DNA of 60,000 nucleotides, from positions 113,339,549 to 113,399,548 of the forward strand of contig CM043953.1 in the NCBI GenBank assembly GCA_014529385.2, written 5' to 3'. Positions 42,860-54,049 of this stretch are shown here, in pieces. The notes beneath the pieces are model-generated. The model saw nothing but the letters and a program-made list of their open reading frames with translations, was not told the DNA's origin and searched no databases. Within the stretch, counting starts at the first letter, position 1. Every line of letters begins with the position of its first letter. The translations under genes were made by a program, and so were the position numbers. Origin of the DNA: Adiantum capillus-veneris (taxonomy: Eukaryota > Streptophyta > Polypodiopsida > Polypodiales > Pteridaceae).

Positions 42860-44115
42860 CGACCCAAGCAAGTAGGGGGGTTGCTTAGGGGATATACTCT
42901 CCCACACACACTCACACACACTCTCATTGTGTGAAGTGCAGAGTGCAAGAGCTCCCTCTCCTTCTCCAAGCAAGTAGAGAGGTTGAGAGCCTACCACACT
43001 CTTGGCTATGGAGTGCAAATCCAACCAAGAGCCATGCTTCAATGCTTAAGCTTGCTAGCAAGAAGAGTGATGATAAGTGAGGAACTAATTCTTTCTCCTA
43101 TGAAATGTTTCTTCTTCCTCTTCTCTATCCTCATTCCCTGCTAGCTCTCTCCACCTTCGAAGGTGTTTGAGGTCTTGGGATAGTTAAAGCTTTCCTCAAA
43201 GTTTATGTTATGCTCGTGATGCATGAAGCTTTCCATCTTCATTGCATCACCTAGGTCACAAGGAACACAAAGATTGTATTGTAACAAGTCTTTCTTAATG
43301 GGAGAAATCATAATACAAATGCTAGTGGAGGGGGGACCAGTTCCACATAAATCCGGTCCTCAACTGTTGTCATGTTCTCTAAATTCTCTCTCTTGCAAAA
43401 GTATCGTTCATGCCAAGTTAACTAAATGCTATGTTTATGTTGCTACCATCAATTATGTTCACCCGCTATGCTCACAAAGTAATTTCTCAAAACTACTCTC
43501 TTTAATTTCCACTATTCTCAAGTTAACAAGCCAATTCCATTACACAATCACTCCCAAAGAGAATGGCAGAGTAGGTCAAAACCTTTGGAATTCCAAAAAA
43601 AAGAGTTAATGCTCAAGGTATGGAAAATGTCATTATTTTTCAACATTATTTGCCCGTTAAAAGAAACAAAAACGCCTTCACAAGTTGCTAGCAGTGCTCA
43701 ACTGAGTGAGAATTTACCTTCTCAAATTATATAGCAAGAAAGTTTTGACACCCCTAAAACCCTATACTAAGCTCAACAATAAAACGAAAGGACTTATAAA
43801 CCAACAAGGGCCTTTGCAAATTGCCTGCAATGTTGAGCTGGCCATTTCAAGATTCATATTCATGGGCAAGACACCACTCATGCTTATCTAGGCTCCACAA
43901 TTAGAGCAAGTGCATCGCCTTTGTTGTGCCCAATTTCCACTCCAGCTTCTCTTCCAGATCCTCTAGTTCCAAACCCATGCTCACACGGCTTGTGGAGTCT
44001 TCCATTGAGCCTCTCCCTTACCCAAATTCATCCATGCCCCCTTCACATGCTGTGCCCTCATGAAGGTTTGGCTTGCTTCAGGAGATGCGTGCAACCAACA
44101 CCTGCAAGGAGACTC

Positions 44116-44159
<44 letters not shown>

Positions 44160-44758
44160 AGAGGAGTGGAGCTACAATACCAAATTTTCCGAACAAAATG
44201 GTAGCATGCCATCCAGCCGCACTGAAGGATTGTAAATAGCTTCAGAGAGTGTGTGTGTGTGCTTGCAAGGCTTTAACAAATTAGCCATTAGATAGTGACA
44301 CACACACACACACAGACAACCACAACGACACACACTACTTCTTGCCCTCAACTATTGTTTCCTGCCGAGCCTTTGTAGGTCAGCCCTGGGGTGGTTTTGG
44401 AGGGGAAGGCGCCAAGATGTAGCGGTGGTGGTGAGGCAGATGGTGAGACTAGGAGGGTGCTTGCCAGCATGCCGCATACCTTCGCTCCTCTTTTAGATCC
44501 CTTGTCTTGGGCCACTATTGCCCGCTCTGGAAGCACCTTCATGCGAACTACTTGTCCACCACCTAATTACACCCTGTCGCTCTCCCTCATTTCTATAGAG
44601 CCGTGCATGCCATGAACCGAACTGCTACAACCCTCTCCCCCGTGGATGTTGCCAACACTAGGCTAAATGTTAAGCTCTACTGAGCTGCTGTGTGTGGGCT
44701 CTCTTCACCACACTATCACTGCTTTCAGAAAGTGATATTCCAAGGCGTAGATAAGTGC

Positions 44759-44761
<3 letters not shown>
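42860..44761. other. Gene-free interval upstream of the host gene candidate
   Basis: Apart from an (AG)n tract at 44119-44158 and short (GT)/(CA) tracts near 44250-44320, no coding or element signature could be supported. Confidence 0.45.
44119..44158. repeat. (AG)n microsatellite
   Basis: About 20 units. Confidence 0.97.
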
Positions 44762-44800
<39 letters not shown>

Positions 44801-44877
44801 TTTTGGAACGGACAGCACGATTCAAATTGCAAGGCTTGGACGTTAAACTGTGTGTTGGGTTCGATCCTTGGGGCCAG

Positions 44878-44911
<34 letters not shown>
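44762..44911 (+). repeat. Two (GA)n tracts upstream of the host gene ATG
   Basis: (GA)n at 44762-44799 and 44881-44911; the second ends 40 bases before the start codon at 44952. GA/CT tracts are common in plant promoters and 5' UTRs (GAGA-type elements), so a regulatory role is possible but not shown. Confidence 0.85.
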
Positions 44912-44914
<3 letters not shown>

Positions 44915-44951
44915 TAGGCTAAACTGCACGCACGGTTTGGAGGAGGCGACA

Positions 44952-45759
44952 ATGAACTTTCAACTCTACAGAGGCAATCTTCACAAAGTTCCGGATGTCC
45001 CTCGGCGATGGCCGCTCAGCAAACCCTCTATTTCTTTGCTCGTCTTCAAGCAAGCGATTGCCAAACGTCGTGAAGCTCTCCTTGCGGAACAAAAGGTGCA
45101 AGGTGAGCAAGGCTGTGTTCCAGAAGATTCACAAGCAAGCGACCACGAGCATGATAGGAAGAGAAAGCGACAAGCTGAGGTCTCTGTCGTGGACATGGAA
45201 GCCGACGAGAACCTGCCCTGCGTTAGTGAAAGGAAGGCCAGAACGTGTTCTGAGGCTGATCTTTTGATGACAGAAGACATGGCAGTGGGAGGTGCAGATG
45301 ACATGGCATGTGGGCCCTCACGTGGACTCCATAGCACATTCGATGCACCTGTCAAGGCTGAGGAGGAAGATGACGAAATGGCAGGCAATGATACAGAGAA
45401 AATTGTGACCACTGGTGATGATTGTAACCTAGAGAAGGAAGGTGAAAGACTTGAAGCACCTCGCACCCCTGCTGCCAAGGATGAAGATTGTACAAAGTCA
45501 ATAGAACGGGTAGGCTGTACTTTATATGACTCCTGTTTACCCTTTGAAAAAAGTAGCTTGCCTTGTTGTTTAACACTTTTTTTCTGCTTAAATCAATGCT
45601 CTATGATTTCTTTCGATTGCACAGACTCAAACAATGGAGCTGGATGGAGCCACTCCCTGTAATGAGGTGCCCTCCCTTGCAAAAAGGAGGGCAGAGATTC
45701 AGGAACAATTGAAACAGCTTCAGGAAACAAAACACCAGCTAGTGCAGATATTAAAGCAG
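44952..45759 (+). CDS. Host gene candidate, first two exons (unknown acidic protein with coiled coil)
   Basis: Exon 1 is 44952-45509 (186 codons). I chose the ATG at 44952 because the longer frame upstream is translated microsatellite. It begins MNFQLYRGNLHKVPDVPRRW, then LSKPSISLLVFKQAIAKRRE, a dense block of hydrophobic and basic residues unlike the repeats around; the rest is acidic with a basic DRKRKR stretch near residue 68. The frame then meets CGG|GTAGGC, a 115-bp intron ending TTGCACAG, and exon 2 (45625-45759, 45 codons) encodes LAKRRAEIQEQLKQLQETKH, a heptad-like coiled coil, ending CAG|GTATAT. Both junctions are phase 0. I believe similar N-termini occur in plant proteins but cannot name the family. 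The following exons were not found; the gene may continue beyond inserted repeats or be truncated. Confidence 0.62.
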
Positions 45760-46229
45760 GTATATTTGACCTTCTGTGAATATATTCATAAGTGTATCTT
45801 ATGAAATCGTTGGGGTTCAATTGCTGAATGTGTGAAGTGTTTACACACTTAGAAGACAATTGTTTACACAGTTAGAAGACAACCAGTGATCCACTGTATC
45901 ATAAAATAACCAAGTACAGTAGTTGTGATTAATAAATAGTCTCTGTAGCCATAGTTGTGACCTTTTTAACGTAGCATTCTAAATTACGTAAATGGAGCTT
46001 AAGTACTATTTTGAGCAATTGTCTTCGATTTGACACGCGATACAACATCAATTAACTTGGCACATGAACACTTTAGTTTGGGATGTACAAGATGGGGAGT
46101 TGAATACTTCTTAGTGGGGACAATACTTTCAAGAGCCTAGGTCCTGAGCTACCGAGAGAGACATCTTGTGTGTCAAATGCACTGTAGTAGGAAACACCAC
46201 CCACATAGCCTTAGTTGGTTGAGGGGTGA
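45760..46229 (+). other. Possible intron 2 / gene-free
   Basis: Starts with a GT donor and is AT-rich. No third exon could be recognised before the LTR-like repeat at 46230. Confidence 0.45.
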
Positions 46230-47308
46230 TGTTACGTACACATGGCTCTGTGTGCCACGTGGACATGCTTCATCGACTTTTAGAGCCAGTTTTCCCCTTC
46301 TTCCTAGATAGGAGTGTCTAGAAACCTAGGAGGATTAGCACCGGCAATTTTGTGAGCCTGTTTCCAGGACCTGCATGTTCGGGCAAGTCCATTAGATTAG
46401 GTTTTCGAGTTTTGGAACCCTCTTGCATAAATGGTTTGTACACGTGTTTTGACCGATGTTATTACACTACGGTGGGTATTTGGCATGACATGCATATAGT
46501 TCTAGGTTAGAGGAATCCAATGAGCCACTCCCCGCATCGAACAAATTCCCGGGTGGGCAGATGTGCGACATTTTCACCCAGAAACTGACCCATGATCAAT
46601 CTTATCAATAAATCAATTTGACACAGAATTTACCCTACCTAGCCCTTAGTTGATTTCGTAGTCACTCGGAACGGGAAATTGGAATGGGGAACGGCAACGA
46701 GCAAGAAATGCCATTCCTTGTTACGAATACTCACGTTTGAAACACAGAGCAGGGATCCGGAACGGGAAGTTGGATTGGGAATAGGGAACGGAGACCGAAA
46801 AATGGCCATTCCTTGTAACTATGGTTGATTTATAACCCCAATTTCTATCCTATTAAGGGAGCACTCAGCCTAGCGATTTCAGATTGCATAGCACTAGCAG
46901 AGGAGCACTCTCAGCGTTTTGCTCCAGTCCAACATTGGCGTTTTTGCAAATCAGCCCAGCGCTAGTATTTTTTGTAGCAACCAGCTAGCGAATGCATATT
47001 TCAGCCCTAGTGCTATTCTCCCTTGCAAAGCAGCCCCTAGCGTTTTCAGTTTTTAGCCCGAATCCCGGCCTTGCTAGCCTCTTCATTGCGGTCAGAGCCT
47101 CACCTCGGCCATTCCCTCGCCGTCATCGAGTGCTCCCATTGCAATCATCCATCGGCATTGTCGAGATCTACGCTTTCAACTCTTCATTCCTCTCACATCA
47201 GGAGCGCAATTCAGCCGTGGATGTACCCCTTGGTGGCCATCTGCAATCCCACATCGAGAAGGATCCAAAGGTGCATCAAATCAGCCCCGGAGGTGCTTCC
47301 TCTTGAGG
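46230..47308 (+). repeat. LTR-like repeat, copy 1 (contains a MITE)
   Basis: Starts TGTTACGTACACATGGCTC after a purine-rich GAGGGGTGA and is collinear with 49628-50555 except for the 167-bp MITE. Homology ends near 47308 without a clean CA terminus. It carries the recurring word TAGCGTTTTCAG. Confidence 0.7.
46657..46823. mobile_element. hAT-type MITE with 8-bp target duplication
   Basis: A 167-bp insert absent from the otherwise collinear copy 2. It is flanked by GTTGATTT at 46649-46656 and 46824-46831 (8 bp, as in hAT elements). The ends form an imperfect terminal inverted repeat, CGTAGTCACTCGGAACGG against CATAGTTACAAGGAATGG (13 of 18). AACAAGGAATGGC also recurs internally. A second, truncated copy lies at 52565-52712. 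Confidence 0.85.
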
Positions 47309-47368
47309 TGTCAGGTGCAGCGGAAGTGTTTAATGAAACACAAGGTTACTTTAAACTGAATTGAACAC

Positions 47369-47371
<3 letters not shown>

Positions 47372-47439
<68 letters not shown>
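47372..47439. repeat. (GA)n microsatellite
   Basis: About 34 uninterrupted units, the longest GA tract in the window. Confidence 0.97.
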
Positions 47440-47441
<2 letters not shown>

Positions 47442-47702
47442 TCAGGTCCCAACCACCCTCAAGGGCCCCCTTGCTCTGTTGCCAGAGCAAGCATTTGCTT
47501 TATTTCTTGCACAAATGCTGACACAATGATCCTAGATGTTGAGAAATTGATGAAAACTTGACGCAGATGCTTGGTACTGCTGAGATACTGAAGGGTAGGT
47601 GCTAAGGGGTACTGCGGTGGATGCTTGGTACCTGGGAGGCTAAGTGCTAGGTACTGGGGTTACTTGGTGCTTGAGGTGCTTTGTACCGATGCTTGGTATT
47701 GA
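47440..47702. repeat. Degenerate GGTGCTTGGTACT minisatellite
   Basis: Words such as GATGCTTGGTACT, GTGCTAGGTACTGG and GATGCTTGGTATTGATG recur from about 47560 and continue after the solo LTR (GATGCTTGATACTG at 48907). The LTR inserted into this array. Confidence 0.65.
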
Positions 47703-47707
47703 TGGGT

Positions 47708-48891
47708 TGTCATGTGACACATCCAACCCTATGTGTTCGTGGACAAGCTACAACACGACAAGGGTTCAATTTAGTGAGTTAGTCTAGGATAAGAAGTGAT
47801 CTCGCACTTTTGTGAGTCTGTTCATAGACCGTGCATGACCAGTCACGAGAGTAGATGCATATCCTCTGGCTGCACACAGCATGATCATTAGCATTCCCAT
47901 CAGAATCCATCAGGGGAATTTCCTAGAGCAAATAAACGTATTTTCCCTATTTTTTGACATTTTTTACTTATTTATTACGTGACTTTTGTTGGGAACTAGG
48001 TAGGGCAATTTTGCTAATGAAATATATAAGCAAACCATAGCTAGCACTTTCTGGCAGAAGAAGCAGCAGGAGCATTGCTCAACAGGCACCTTCTCAAGCA
48101 AGACCAACCGCAAGAACCCCTAGCGTTTCTAGCCTTGAACCTTGGCGTTTTTCCCAAGCTATATCAGCCTTGCCCTTGGGTGATTTCAGCCAGCAAGGGG
48201 ATAGCACTTCCAGCGTTTTGGAGCCAATTCAAGTTGGCGTTTTTCAGCCCTAGATCATAGCGATTTTCAGCCAGCATATAGAGCGTTTTTCAGTATTGTG
48301 GGGCAGTGTTTTTGCACATGCTGTCCAGCGTTTTCAGGCAACAGAAAACAGCCAGCCACTTCAACGTTTTGCCAACTTGCATCAGCATTTTTGTACTGCC
48401 AAACCAGCGTTTTCAGCAAGGCAAAATTCAGCAGGTAAAGGAGCAACACATCAGTGTGTTGCAATAGCATTTTCAGTCAGAGGACCATCGGGCTTAGCGG
48501 ATAAAGGACAGCCTGATCGGAAGCATCCAAAGCATTCAGTTTTCAGTTATAGTCTTGTCCTTGTCGTCACCATCGTCGACCTCGACATAGCCATTATATT
48601 TGCATCAGCATCTTGTATCAGATTGTGCAATCAATAGTAGACCACTCTCGCCATCAAGAGTGGGGCCCTTGGAGGAGGGTTTGACAACTTTCCGGTGTCG
48701 TATTCTCTTCTCTCTCTATCTCTCAGTCTCAGCACCTTAACGCACAGTGTTCATTCACTTTGTTTGTGTCCATTGTACTCTTTCATTAAAGAACGGAAGG
48801 CTCTCCCTTCCATAAATAAAAGGAACCTTGAGCACAGTTCGGAGCACTCATCTTGAGCAAAGTTCAACATTCACTTCCGCTGCACCTTACA
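47708..48891 (+). mobile_element. Solo LTR, plus orientation, with target duplication
   Basis: 1184 bp, TGTCATGTGACACATCC...GCTGCACCTTACA, flanked by TGGGT at 47703-47707 and 48892-48896. No internal region remains, so it arose by recombination between LTRs. TATATAAG at 48023-48030 is a probable TATA box. A cluster of about 12 GCGTTTT-like words lies at 48120-48475. Confidence 0.9.
48023..48030 (+). promoter_or_regulatory. TATA box in solo LTR
   Basis: TATATAAGCAAACC; the same TATATAAGCAAACC-like text is conserved on the minus strand in the other solo LTR near 51507-51520. Confidence 0.6.
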
Positions 48892-48896
48892 TGGGT

Positions 48897-49627
48897 ACTT
48901 AATGCTGATGCTTGATACTGCGGCGGTGCTGAGGCTAAATTCATCGTCATCGATCTGCACACATTTTTGGCAAGACAACGAATCCACACCATGTGCAACT
49001 TCTTAGCAATCGGTGGCCATCAATCCAGAGCCAAAGAGTTCCAATCCGAGGCAACCACCGCGGGAGTTCGCAAGCATTGTGAGCTTATATTCGTAGCCAC
49101 ATTTGTTGCAGAGTGAGGATTCATCTAGAGCTTCCATCATATGGCAACCTAGTCGAAGCTCCAAGAGAAGCCTCTTATCTTCGAGGAGTTACTTAGCTGT
49201 TTCATGGGGCGACATACTGAGGACTTACCATGGTTCATGGACATATCCATCTTCATCTCCCATTCGACGCTGCTCTCGCGAATCTTTCCGCTTCGGGGCA
49301 ACATAGGTTGATGGATAACCTTCGTGGACATCAGCGTTTGCATATCCAACCATTCGCTCGACGAGCATTCATCCGGTTTGCAGCTTGGTTCACATCATCC
49401 GAGTTGGGGTGGCAAAAGTTATTGTACCACCAAGGGCATCGTTGATCCAAGAGGCTGTCCATTGTTTGCGAGTAGATGCATCATCACCATCCTTGTGTTT
49501 TGGACATTTCCACATCTCCCAGGGGAGCCTCTTTCTCAAAAGTCGCCGTGGATAACATCATGTAAACCATCTTATGGCGTGCATGGAGTTCGGTACCAAT
49601 AGCTCTGCTAAAGCAGGAGGGGATGTA
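48897..49627. other. Interval without supported gene; PPT-like end
   Basis: Short frames in all six phases, none with a recognised motif. It ends with GCAGGAGGGGATGTA, PPT-like, directly before LTR-like copy 2. Confidence 0.45.
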
Positions 49628-50555
49628 TGTCACGTGTACATGGCTCTGTGTGCCAGGTGGATATGCTTCATCGACTTCCAGAGCGAGTTTCCTCCTTCTT
49701 CCTAGATAGGAGTGTCTAGAATCTCTTAGGAGAATTAGTACTTGCAGTTTTGTGAGCAGGACTTGCATGTCCAGACAAGTCCATTAGATTAGGTTTTCCG
49801 AATTTGGAACCCTCTTGCATAAATGGTTTGTACACGCGTTTTGAACGATGTTATTACACTACGGTGGGCATCTGGCATGACGTGCATATAGTTTTAGGTT
49901 AGAGGAATCCAACGAGCCATTCCTCGCGTTGATCAAATTCTTGGGTGGTCAGATGTGAGACAGTTTCACCCAAAAACCGGCCCCATGGTCAAACTTATCA
50001 ATAAATCATTTTAATGATTTATTTGTAGGAATTTGACAGAGGTTTTGCCCTACCTAGCCCTTAGTTGATTTATAACCCCAAGCACTCTCAGCCTAGCGAT
50101 TTCACTCAGATGACATAGTGCTAGCAGAGGAGCACTCCCAACGTTTTGCTCTAGTCTAGCCATTGGCGTTTTTGCAAATCAGCCCATCGTTAGCGTTTTT
50201 TGCAGCAACCAGCTCGTGAATGCAGATTTCAGCCCTAGCACTATTCTCCCTTGCAGATCAGCCCCTAGTGTTTTCAGTTTTCAGCCCTTCCCTTGCCGGA
50301 TCGGTTTGGATTTGATCTCGTTAGCCTCTTTGTTGCGGTGCGAGCCTCACATCAACCATTCCCTCATTGTCATCGAGTGCTCCCATTGCTGTCCATCATC
50401 AACATCGTCGAGATCTGCATTTTCAGCCCTTCATGCCTCTCATATCGGGAGCGCAATTCAGCCTTAGATCTACCTCTTGGTGGTCATCAGCAATCCCACA
50501 TTGAGAAGGATCCAAAGGTGCATCAAATCAGCCTTGGAGGTGCTTCATCTTCAGG
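49628..50555 (+). repeat. LTR-like repeat, copy 2
   Basis: Starts TGTCACGTGTACATGGCTC and is collinear with 46230-47308 minus the MITE, with clear divergence (roughly 10-15%). It may be the 3' LTR of an element whose 5' LTR is copy 1, but both copies have PPT-like left flanks and no matching target duplication was found. Confidence 0.7.
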
Positions 50556-50597
50556 AGTTACGGCGGCGACATTCGTTGTCACAAAGTGATAACGTGG

Positions 50598-51837
50598 TGT
50601 TAGATGCAGCGGAATGAATGTTTGCGCTTTGCTCAAGATGAGTGCTTCGAACTGTGCTCAAGGGTTCCTTTTACTTATGGAAGGGAGAGCCTTCCGTTTC
50701 TTTAGTGAGAGAGTGCAATGGACAAAAACAAAGTGAATGGACACAGTGAATGGAAGTGTATGAGACTGAGAGATAGAGAGAGAAGAGAGATACGACACCA
50801 GAGACGTTGTAAAACCCTCCTCCGAAGGCCCCACTCTCGTCGGCTACTTATGATTGCACAATCTGGTACAATGGTGATGCATGAGACTGATGCAAGTCTA
50901 GGCTATGTCGATGATGACGACGGTGATGATGAAGTCGACCCAAGGATTGAAATCAGCAATCTTTCTACTGCTGTCCAGAAACGCTATGGGCTGAAATCTG
51001 CTAATCTTCTATCTGCTGAATTTTGACTCTATGTCGGTGACGACGATGCGACGACGACACGCTGAAAACGCAGATGCTGAAATCTGCGTTTTCCGGCTGA
51101 AATTGTAAACCTTGCGGAAACTGACCGTGCGGCGAGGAACTGCTGCGGGAAGGTGAGACCTGTGAGGTTTGGGACTTGATCTGCGATGTCTAATTGCTGA
51201 AAACTGAAAACGCTAATGGTAAACGTCGGGGCTGATCTACAACCAAAAATGCTAGGGCTGAATTTTGGTCCTGCTGCTGCCGTGGTTGTGCAAAATGCAA
51301 AACGCTAGGTTGATCTGCTGATCTCTTGCAAAAACGCTAGGGCTCTTGCTGTCTGCGGTAGCCGAGGTTGATCTGATGGGGAAAAACGCTAGGTGATGCT
51401 GGATCTGCAAAACGCTAGGTCTCCTGGAGGTGTGTGCTGAGAAGTTACCTGCTGAGCGTGGAGCTCTTGCTGCCTCTTCTGCCATTTAGTGCTAACTTGG
51501 GTTTGCTTATATATTTTCTTAGCAAAATTGCCCTACCTACTTTTGTTGGGAAGTCACTTAAATTAATAAGTGAAAAATACCAAAGATAGGGAAAATAGGC
51601 TAAAATCACTGGAAAATTCCCCAGACTGATTCTGATGGATTCTGATGGGAATGCTGATGATCATGCTGTGTGCAACTAGAGGATATGCATCTACACTAAG
51701 TGACTGGGCATGCACGGTTTACGAATAGACTCACAAAAGTGCCAGATAACTTCTAATCTAGATTGACTGGACTGAACTGAACCCTGTTATGTTGTAGCTT
51801 GTCCACGGACACACAGGGTTGGATGTGTCACGTGACA
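50598..51837 (-). mobile_element. Solo LTR, minus orientation, with target duplication
   Basis: 1240 bp, same family as 47708-48891 in inverted orientation (minus strand TGTCACGTGACACATCC...GCTGCATCTAACA). Flanked by CGTGG at 50593-50597 and 51838-51842. Confidence 0.9.
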
Positions 51838-51842
51838 CGTGG

Positions 51843-52087
51843 CATGACCTAAAGGACAGACTTCGGACAATAGTGACATAAAAACCCGTTTCAGCCCTTT
51901 GAAACCCCGAAACGACAAAACAACCGAAACGCTTCGGCGAAACGAGTTGATTTATTTATTTTTTGTCCCCTTTTGACCAGTTAACCTCAAATTACCCGTT
52001 TGGGGATTTTTAAAACAAAGGCTTCCTCAAAAAATCGCATGGCCGTCTCGAAAAATCGATAGTTCATTTTACCCTAACGCACATCGA

Positions 52088-52133
<46 letters not shown>

Positions 52134-52142
52134 CCTTACACG
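51843..52142. other. Gene-free interval with (CT)n at 52091-52130
   Basis: AT-rich sequence without gene, ending in a 20-unit CT tract. Confidence 0.5.
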
Positions 52143-52198
52143 TCAGCCTGGCCCCCTCGTCTTTACCTTTACATTGTTGCAGTTGGGTGCCGACTTAC

Positions 52199-52564
52199 CT
52201 TGTTCACTCATGACTAAGGCTACTGTGTATATAATAGTTTTATTGATGCAATCATCTGCAGCAAACATGCTGTCCTGCTCGGCTATAGTGCTGATAGTTC
52301 CATTAGTATCCTGTAGAGGCTCATCTACTTGATGAATTCCTTCAGAATAACCCATGTCAAAGTCAGCAGCTTGTGAACCACTTGTTGTACAGTCTAGCTC
52401 TTCACTAGAACCATTAACGGAGGTAACTTCCATGCGAGCAATCTTTGAAAAAAAATCAGATATTTTTGTTTCAATTTTAAATTTATTGTTTACCTTTGCT
52501 AAGTTGCTCAAAATATGGTCCTCTGAAGGTGAATCTGCTACTTCTAAAGCCGTATTTGCCTTGG
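52199..52564 (-). CDS. Possible host exon(s), minus strand
   Basis: Minus-strand frame with balanced composition: LEVADSPSEDHILSNLAK, then MEVTSVNGSSEELDCTTSGS and EGIHQVDEPLQDTNGTISTI. It ends at a strong donor, CAAG|GTAAGTCGG (52199/52198). A second donor-acceptor pair (GCAAAG|GTAAACA to TTTTTTTTCAAAG, about 52494 to 52443) would remove an AT-rich 50-base stretch, short for a plant intron; the frame is open either way. Upstream it is cut by a truncated MITE. No family recognised. Confidence 0.4.
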
Positions 52565-52712
52565 GAACAGGGAACGCGGAACGACAACTGCCACAAATTG
52601 CCATTCCTTGTTAAGGGTACTCACGTTTGAAACACGGAACTGGGATTGGAAACGGGAGCTTAGAATGGGAACGCGGAACAAAGACCTAAACACGGCCATT
52701 CCCTGTTGCTAT
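52565..52712. mobile_element. Truncated copy of the hAT-type MITE
   Basis: Minus strand CATAGCAACAGGGAATGGCC...CAAACGTGAGTA...AACAAGGAATGGC matches the MITE at 46657-46823 but lacks the last 20 or so bases. Its right terminus supplies the ATG at 52711 that opens the adjoining gag frame. Confidence 0.75.
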
Positions 52713-53880
52713 GCTTTCCACAACCCTCACATCACTTCGCACTCGCTTGGATCAGATGCAGACGCAAAACACTTCTCGAAGTCGTCGTGCGACTTCTCGG
52801 ACTACACATGCAACATCTTCCACACCTTCGTCTGAAGCTTCAGTGGACGAATCAAACGAATCAGATCCAACTGAAGAGGTAGACAATTGCGAACTTCATT
52901 ACTTTACAAAATTTTTAATGCTGCACAGAAGAAGAAACTTGATGTTAAACTGCCGGAACCCTATAATGGTCGCTGCGACAAGCGCGTTGGACCAATGGCT
53001 GTTCAAAATGGAGGTCTACTTGTCCAACACGGACTTAGTAGAAAGTAGAAAAGTTGCACTTGCTAGTTCTCTGCTCAAGTACACATCATTCCTTTGGTGG
53101 AAACGATGGGTTGTTGATGGTAAGCACACACCTTCTTGGGATAAATTCCGGCGTGTGCTATTTGCAAGGTGTTCGAGCCTGCCAATGCGGATGTTTATGC
53201 CCGGTCATCTCTTCGTCGCCTGAGCCAGACAGGTTCCTTGGCTGCGTATATCATAGAGTTCCAAAGGCTAACACTGGAGATAGAGACCCTTAGTCCCTCT
53301 ATTAAACTTCACAGTTTTATCGATGGACTTAACCCAACCTTGAAGGACGATGTACACAAATACAACCCTGACACCTTGGATGCTGCAATAGCTTATGTGG
53401 AGTGTCTTGGCGATAATCGACGCCCTACATGGAATTTTTTCACTGGTGCCAGATCTTCAAATGACGCTCGCTTTTCATAGCGCGATCGCACAAAAAGCTA
53501 TAGCCAAAGTCAACAACAACAATCTCAGTTCAGACAGCAAGCCACATCACCTTATTCAACTTCAAGGTTCTATTCTCAAGATCGACAATCTCAAAGCAGA
53601 TCTTCTTCAAATGTTCCTCCTTTTGATCGTGGTAAAGGACGTGATCGGCAGTCTAATACTTAGCAAGGCTCTTCGTCAAATGCATCTTCAACTTCAAAGA
53701 ATTCAAAGAAGGAAGGATTATGTAGAATTTGCGGTGGTGACCATAGATGGTATCAATGTCCAAAGAAACCAAATCCGTCTAATTTGAAAAGAAATTCCAA
53801 CGTGGAAACATCATCGAACACTGAACAACCAGCTTTTGCTGAAGATAAAGGAAAATCTGTGGTCAATACAATTCATGTCT
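52711..53880 (+). pseudogene. gag: Gag block 1 with zinc knuckle
   Basis: LDQWLFKMEVYLSNTDLVES and SSLLKYTSFLWWKRWV, then (shifted frame) SSLRRLSQTGSLAAYIIEFQ and KLHSFIDGLNPTLKDDV form a Ty3 Gag capsid domain. A knuckle CRICGGDHRWYQCP lies at 53721-53762. Three frame changes occur. It is followed by a protease-start-like piece (LLGTLNGRSINVL) that breaks off near 54030. Confidence 0.8.
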
Positions 53881-54049
53881 GAGAGGATACGACTATTCTT
53901 ATGAAGCATGCTCAATGCAATTCTTCAGTTTTGGAGCCTCTTTCAAAGCAAGTATTGAGTCTTCTTGGAACTCTCAATGGTCGCTCCATCAACGTTTTGA
54001 ACTTGGTGGTCCACGCTTCTATTAAGCAAGACTGCGACAATTAAATGAC

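Noticed and set aside
43223-43609. Frame ending FHYTITPKENGRVG, considered as integrase
   Set aside because: Only a few residues resemble the copia YTPQQNG motif and nothing around it supports an integrase.
50578-51842. TGTCACAAAGTGATAACGTGG at 50578 as the 5' LTR of the chromovirus, interrupted by the solo LTR
   Set aside because: Only about 23 bases match the 3' LTR start at 58570; beyond CGTGGCA the sequences do not align.
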